Assembly (NCBI GenBank): GCA_023100825.1
Contig: CP095846.1
Location: forward strand, 3,472,001-3,536,000
DNA: 64,000 nucleotides
Direction of reading: 5' to 3'
From: Nocardioidaceae bacterium SCSIO 66511
GTDB lineage: Bacteria; Actinomycetota; Actinomycetes; Propionibacteriales; Nocardioidaceae
Each line of letters opens with the position of its first letter. Position 1 is the first letter of the stretch. Under the pieces are notes generated by a model. It did not search any database. It had not been told where the DNA came from and saw only the letters and a list, made by a program, of their open reading frames with translations. This document shows positions 59,828 through 64,000 of this stretch, piece by piece. The translations under genes and the position numbers were made by a program.

Positions 59828-59944
59828 AGTGGACCTTTCTGAGCACAGCCACGAACAGATACTGGCGGGTAGGTTTGCGCCGAGTATGGCGGTATGCCGC
59901 GCCGCGAGCCATGACAGGGCTCACACGCCCGGCCTTCGCGATCG

Positions 59945-60205
59945 TCAGAGCTGGGTGCGGTACTGGTCCAGCAGCTCGCGTGCCTTCGCCTCGTCACGAT
60001 CTGCGAGCGGGACCAACAGCTCGGTGACCACGTCGGTGAGCTCGGCGAGCCGGCGATTGAGCTCGCGGTTCTCCTGTACCTCGCGTTCGAGCACGGCGAT
60101 GCGCTGACGCATCGACTCGACGCGACGGGCGAGCTCGTCGTCGACCTCCTGCGCGGGGAGGATCCGGCGTTTCACTGCGCCGAGTCGCTTTCGTACTGCT
60201 CCCAT
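59945..60205 (-). CDS. Small coiled-coil protein (DUF6752-like)
   Basis: The 86-residue basic protein is almost all predicted coiled coil: RRVESMRQRIAVLEREVQEN, RELNRRLAELTDVVTELLVP, then LADRDEAKARELLDQYRTQL. ATG 60205 lies inside the last codons of the upstream LicD-methyltransferase gene (34-nt overlap), so the two proteins are probably made together and may bind each other. Function unknown. Confidence 0.72.
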   Translation of the reverse strand: MGAVRKRLGAVKRRILPAQEVDDELARRVESMRQRIAVLEREVQENRELNRRLAELTDVVTELLVPLADRDEAKARELLDQYRTQL

Positions 60206-61791
60206 GTCACCACCATCAACGTGTATCGGGGTTCGGCAATTGTCGTGGGTTCTTGCACCTCGCGGTCGAGCACTCGTCCGCCTGACGCTTCGATCTCCTC
60301 GAGGAGTACGCGCTGCGGTGCCGGTCGCAGGAGCCGTTGGCCGAGGTCGTCGTGCGTGCCGCGCTGATCGGGATCGACCACCTCGAGGTACACGCGGGTG
60401 CCGTCGCGGGCGACCATGCTGCAGAGCCGCCAGAGGTTCTTGCGGACGCGACGGTCCAATGAGCAGGCCAGCAGTCGCGCCGTCACAGCCCGCTTGCCGG
60501 GCAACCGCGTGATCCACGCCCCGGTCGCGAGCACCGACCGCATGTCGCAGAGGTTGAGCGGCTCGAACTGCGCGTCGAGACCGGCCTCGGCTGCCCATTT
60601 GCTGGCGTTGCGCTCGGCGTTGTGGGAGTAGTCGAGCCCGACCGCGTTCCGGCTCCTCGAATGCCACATCACGTCGACGCCCTTGCCGGAGCCGAGGTCG
60701 ACGATGAGGTCGGCATCGGGCTCGCGGTCGGCGACCCAGCGGGCGAAGTCGGTCGGCTCGATCTCGGGAATCGTCCGCCAGCGCGACCAGAATCGGTCCC
60801 ATTCGTCACGGAACCTGCGCGTACCCCGGAACCAGCCGTCGAGCCGGCGGCGCGTCGAAACCGGCGTCTCGAAGTGGAACGCCGGGTCGGGGACCTTCCA
60901 ACTCGGACCGTACGTGATCGCCAACCAGGCATCGGCGTCGGCCGGGGCCGGTAACGTACGACCCTCGAGGGTGCACGTGCCCAGCGGATAGACCTGTGCG
61001 CGGTCGAACTCGGCGGCGATCTCGCCCATGACGTACAGCGTGTCGTCTACGAACGCCGCACCGAAAACGTCGAGTCCGCGCTCGGAGCCGTCTTCCTCCT
61101 CGACGTAGATCTTCATCGCGAAAGCCGAATGCCGCTGCACCGAGTAGCCGCGCTCGCGCAGATGACGGTCGATGCGGTACGACTCGCGGATCAGGTCGAC
61201 GGGATTCGTCAGCGAGCTGACGTACGCGAGGTCGGCGTCGCTGTCGTGGCCGATCAGTTTGCCGTTTCGTACGGCCCCGAGCAGCGTGCCGTACGCCGGG
61301 AACGCGTCGATGCCGATCTCCCGCAGGCCAGCCAGCACATCTTCGATGGTGTCGAGCAACGCCTCGCGATCACGCGGGTCTCCACCGGCGAAGACCCGCT
61401 GCAGCTCACCGGTCTTGTCGGTGGCGAGCGGGTGCCCGTCGGCGTCGGTAACCGAGATCTGCTCGTCGGAGTCGCCGAACCGGATGTCGTCCTCGTGGAC
61501 GACCGTCTCTTCGACGTGCTCGCGAACGACGATTCGGGTCTTGCCATCGAGGTACTTGCGCAGACTGCGCGGCCAGCGGATGAGGCGATCGTCGCCGGCG
61601 GCCTCGGAGTCACGCAGGAACCAGAACGACCAGATCCGGCGGCCGTCGAACAGCACGTCGTAGACGCCTTCGGTCGGGCCACTCGCCCGGATACCGTCGG
61701 CGTCGATCTGAGTCACCCGTACCAGTGAGCTCTGCGCGCCGTCCTGCGTGGATCCAGCGCTCGTTGGCGCAGCGCTCATCGTGGTATGCAC
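60172..61791 (-). CDS. LicD-like nucleotidyltransferase fused to SAM-dependent methyltransferase
   Basis: The 539-residue protein has a LicD/Mab-21-type domain at about residues 145-290 (FPAYGTLLGAVRNGKLIGHD with the metal aspartates in HDSDADLAYV, HSAFAMKIYVEE). A class I methyltransferase domain follows (LIVDLGSGKGVDVMWHSRSR, VGLDYSHNAERNA, FEPLNLCDMR). LicD proteins add phosphocholine or similar groups to cell-surface glycans, and a methyltransferase on the same chain is unusual. ATG 61791 or the ATG at 61779 are both possible starts. It overlaps the coiled-coil gene by 34 nt. Surface polymer modification is the most likely role. Confidence 0.78.
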   Translation of the reverse strand: MHTTMSAAPTSAGSTQDGAQSSLVRVTQIDADGIRASGPTEGVYDVLFDGRRIWSFWFLRDSEAAGDDRLIRWPRSLRKYLDGKTRIVVREHVEETVVHEDDIRFGDSDEQISVTDADGHPLATDKTGELQRVFAGGDPRDREALLDTIEDVLAGLREIGIDAFPAYGTLLGAVRNGKLIGHDSDADLAYVSSLTNPVDLIRESYRIDRHLRERGYSVQRHSAFAMKIYVEEEDGSERGLDVFGAAFVDDTLYVMGEIAAEFDRAQVYPLGTCTLEGRTLPAPADADAWLAITYGPSWKVPDPAFHFETPVSTRRRLDGWFRGTRRFRDEWDRFWSRWRTIPEIEPTDFARWVADREPDADLIVDLGSGKGVDVMWHSRSRNAVGLDYSHNAERNASKWAAEAGLDAQFEPLNLCDMRSVLATGAWITRLPGKRAVTARLLACSLDRRVRKNLWRLCSMVARDGTRVYLEVVDPDQRGTHDDLGQRLLRPAPQRVLLEEIEASGGRVLDREVQEPTTIAEPRYTLMVVTWEQYESDSAQ

Positions 61792-62016
61792 CCGCGCCTA
61801 GCGCGAATGCCGTCCAAGACAGCCATTGGTTCCCTCATCTCCATGCCGACACGCACGAATCAGGTCGTACGGGCCGGGCCCTACACTGCACGTCGCGGCT
61901 TTTGTGGCACGACAGATGGTGGCGCCCGCGGGCGCACCGTCCGAAGAGACGACGCACTCGGGGCGCCGATGGTTGCCAGTGTATGGCGGGCAGATGTCCA
62001 GCAGGTGCTACGACGC

Positions 62017-62982
62017 CTATTCCGCCGGCGGCTGCCAGCGGTCCGTACGTTCCATACCGGCCGCACGGCCCTTGGCGGAGATCACAAGTGCCATCTTGCG
62101 CGACGCCTCGTCGATCATCTCGTCGCCGAGCATCGCGGCACCGGTCTTGCCGCCCGCTTCGGAGGTGCACCACTCGTACGCGTCGAGGATGTTCTCGGCG
62201 TGGTCGTAGTCCTCCTGGCGGGGGCTGAACATCTCGTTGGCAGCCGCGACCTGGTCGGGGTGCAGGCACCACTTGCCGTCGAAGCCGAGCGCGGCCGACC
62301 TCCCCGCGACCTTGCGGAACGCCTCGGTGTCGCGAACCTGCAGGTACGGGCCGTCGATTGCCTGCAGGTCATGCGCGCGAGCCGCCATCAGGATGCTCAT
62401 CAAGATGTGGTGGTAGGCGTCGCCGACGTCGTACCCGGGCGGCTGCTCACCGACGACGAGCGACTTCATGTTGATGCTCGCCATGAAGTCGGCCGGGCCG
62501 AAGATGATGGTCTCCACACGCGGGCTCGCGGTCGCGATCGGATCGACGTTGATCAGACCCTGTGCGTTCTCGATCTGAGCCTCGATGCCGATTCTGCCCG
62601 GCTCGAGCCCGACCTCGGTCTCGATCTGGCTGAGCAGCATGTCGAGCGCCTTGACCTGCTCGGGGCTCTGCACCTTCGGCAGCATGATGCAGTCCAAGTT
62701 GGCGCCGGCCCCTTCGACGACCTCGATCACATCGCGGTACGTCCACTGGGTCGTCCAGTCGTTGACTCGTACGACGCGGACCTTCTCGCCCCAGCCGCCT
62801 TCGTTCAGCGCCGCGACGATGTTCTTGCGGGCATCCGGCTTCGCGAGCGGCGCGACGGCGTCCTCGATGTCGAGGAACACCTGGTCGGTGTCGAGGCCCT
62901 TGGCCTTCTCCAGGAACCGCGGGTTCGAGCCGGGTACGGCCAGGCAGGAACGACGCGAGCGCAGGGGCGATGACTCAGACAT
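62017..62982 (-). CDS. HpcH/HpaI aldolase/citrate lyase family, malyl-CoA lyase-like
   Basis: The 321-residue protein has the CitE/malyl-CoA lyase landmarks: SCLAVPGSNPRFLEKAKGL, DQVFLDIEDAVAP (metal-binding ED), CIMLPKVQSPEQV, IGIEAQIENAQGLINV and GKWCLHPDQVAAANEMFSP. Such enzymes cleave malyl-CoA or beta-methylmalyl-CoA to glyoxylate and acetyl- or propionyl-CoA. With the mesaconyl-CoA hydratase-like and acyl-CoA dehydrogenase genes nearby, it fits the lower ethylmalonyl-CoA pathway. It lies upstream of and parallel to the LicD-type gene with a 225-nt gap in which I see nothing. Confidence 0.88.
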   Translation of the reverse strand: MSESSPLRSRRSCLAVPGSNPRFLEKAKGLDTDQVFLDIEDAVAPLAKPDARKNIVAALNEGGWGEKVRVVRVNDWTTQWTYRDVIEVVEGAGANLDCIMLPKVQSPEQVKALDMLLSQIETEVGLEPGRIGIEAQIENAQGLINVDPIATASPRVETIIFGPADFMASINMKSLVVGEQPPGYDVGDAYHHILMSILMAARAHDLQAIDGPYLQVRDTEAFRKVAGRSAALGFDGKWCLHPDQVAAANEMFSPRQEDYDHAENILDAYEWCTSEAGGKTGAAMLGDEMIDEASRKMALVISAKGRAAGMERTDRWQPPAE

Positions 62983-63075
62983 GCAGAACCTCCAGGTGGG
63001 TTGCCACCGGACTGTAACTCGTCAGTAGCACGCGCGGGAGACCTCTCGGGGGTGACGATGGGCACAGGCGACTGG

Positions 63076-63960
63076 TCAGTCGGCGGGTCCGACGGGCACC
63101 GAGTCGGCATCGGGCGGCCGGCGGGTCACGACCACCGCAAGCCCGGCGAGAATCAGGCAGAGGCCCACGTACACCCCGAAACCGGGTGCTTGCCCGAGGA
63201 ACACCCCGGCGAGCAACGCCGCCCCGGGCACCTCGAGCAGCAGGATCAGCGATACGAGGGTCGGGCTCATCACGGCGAGCAGATGGTTGAACAAGGAGTG
63301 CCCGAGCAGCTGCGCCGCGACCATCACGCCGACGATCGCCGCCCACGTACGCGCATCGAACCCGATCAGCTCCTGCCCGCTCGCCGTCGCGAAGACCAAC
63401 AGGACCGCTGCGCAGGTGGTGTAGCAGAGCGCCGTGTACGAGATGGTGCTCACGCGCCGACGCACGGCCGCGCCCGTCATCGTGTACAGCGCCGCGAACG
63501 CACCGCCCAAGAGGGCGAGCAGGTCGCCGACGAGCGCCCGCGTGGACAGGCTCAGGTCGACGCCCGATACGACCACGACACCGCCCACCGCGAGCAGCAG
63601 GCCAACGACAACACCCCCGTCGGCCGGCGTACCGCGAAGACGCTCGAAGAAGACGATCCAGCCGACCTGCAGACACACCAACGCCGTCGCCGATGCCACC
63701 GACGTCATCTTGAGCGAGGTCACCCAGGTGGCGAAGTGACCGGCGAGCATCGCTCCGGCGAAGACGATCGCGCGGAGGTCGCTCGACGTGAGCTCTCGCA
63801 GCTCGCGCCTGCGTACCGTTGCAGCGACGGGAAGGAGCAGGGCCGACGCCATCGCATTGCGCCAGAACGAGATCGCAAGTGCGGGCGCATTCGCACCGGC
63901 CATCAGCGGACCGGACGCCGAGACTCCGCAGAGGCCGATCAGCGCGAGCACAACGTTCAC
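63076..63960 (-). CDS. DMT-superfamily (EamA) transporter
   Basis: The 294-residue membrane protein has ten hydrophobic segments in two EamA repeats: the first begins near NVVLALIGLCGVSASGPLMA and contains SFWRNAMAS and ASATALVCLQVGWIV; the second contains GAFAALYTMTGAAVRRRVS and SLILLLEVPGAALLAG. Family members export amino acids, nucleosides or other metabolites. GTG 63960 is used. Substrate cannot be assigned. Confidence 0.85.
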   Translation of the reverse strand: MNVVLALIGLCGVSASGPLMAGANAPALAISFWRNAMASALLLPVAATVRRRELRELTSSDLRAIVFAGAMLAGHFATWVTSLKMTSVASATALVCLQVGWIVFFERLRGTPADGGVVVGLLLAVGGVVVVSGVDLSLSTRALVGDLLALLGGAFAALYTMTGAAVRRRVSTISYTALCYTTCAAVLLVFATASGQELIGFDARTWAAIVGVMVAAQLLGHSLFNHLLAVMSPTLVSLILLLEVPGAALLAGVFLGQAPGFGVYVGLCLILAGLAVVVTRRPPDADSVPVGPAD

Positions 63961-64000
63961 TGCGTAAGTGTCGCTGACCAGGCGTGACGTCGCGGCATCG

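Noticed and set aside
1-64000. tRNA, rRNA or CRISPR features
   Set aside because: No tRNA T-loop with a fitting acceptor stem, no ribosomal RNA sequence and no spaced short repeats were found on reading.

Overview
The window is high-GC, gene-dense DNA from an actinomycete. A Nocardioidaceae/Propionibacteriales-like genome is my best guess. The evidence is GTG-rich starts, AGGAG-type ribosome sites, many 1-8 nt operon overlaps, and a core block whose order matches what I remember of the Mycobacterium tuberculosis adnAB / moeZ / rhlE / gpm2 neighbourhood. No rRNA, tRNA, CRISPR array, prophage or transposase was seen.

Layout. 1-1739: 5' part of an AdnA-type helicase (core). 1740-2764: a long non-coding inverted-repeat element (copy A). 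2.8-5.4 kb: class III CoA-transferase plus a fused acyl-CoA carboxyltransferase. 6-10.2 kb: polar amino acid ABC transporter with an N-acyl-D-amino-acid deacylase. 10.2-13.3 kb: LysR regulator, cyanuric acid hydrolase/barbiturase and carbamate kinase. 13.4-18.2 kb: MacB/FtsX-type ABC exporter with a divergent two-component system. 18.2-19.9 kb: TetR and a divergent membrane protein with paired operators. 19.9-25.5 kb: hydratase, NmrA-like protein and HyuAB. 25.7-27.8 kb: HAAS-domain protein/PadR pair and a WrbA-like flavoprotein. 27.9-29.1 kb: a DUF559 nuclease-like gene bracketed by 72-bp direct repeats. 29.1-36.3 kb: one overlapping operon encoding a uracil-type NCS2 permease, a three-subunit molybdenum hydroxylase, CoxG and an amidase. 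37.3-37.8 kb: inverted-repeat copy B. 37.8-43.3 kb: PucR regulator divergent from DUF2877-FdrA-DUF1116 (oxamate carbamoyltransferase-like). 43.3-45.7 kb: metX-metY. 45.9-57 kb: core block (ATL, moeZ, TetR, DUF3107, ferritin-like, RhlE, YkuD, ParA, PHP, phosphatase), with half repeat copy C at 52.1-52.3 kb. 55.8-63 kb: mesaconyl-CoA hydratase, acyl-CoA dehydrogenase and malyl-CoA lyase homologues, resembling part of the ethylmalonyl-CoA pathway, plus a LicD-methyltransferase fusion. 63.1-64 kb: DMT exporter.

Main biological idea. The permease, molybdenum hydroxylase, barbiturase, FdrA/DUF1116/DUF2877, carbamate kinase and amidase can be joined into one route. Uracil or thymine is imported and oxidised to barbiturate. 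Barbiturase opens the ring to ureidomalonate. An FdrA-type carbamoyltransferase phosphorolyses it to malonamate and carbamoyl phosphate, carbamate kinase makes ATP, and the amidase releases malonate. Every family is seen in the sequence; the assembled ATP-conserving pathway is inference.

Second idea. The window contains a family of long non-coding inverted repeats, each built from variable numbers of about 54-bp units with hairpins or a palindrome at the centre. These look like an undescribed intergenic element. The roughly 44 kb between adnA and the ATL gene looks like accessory DNA placed inside an otherwise conserved core block.
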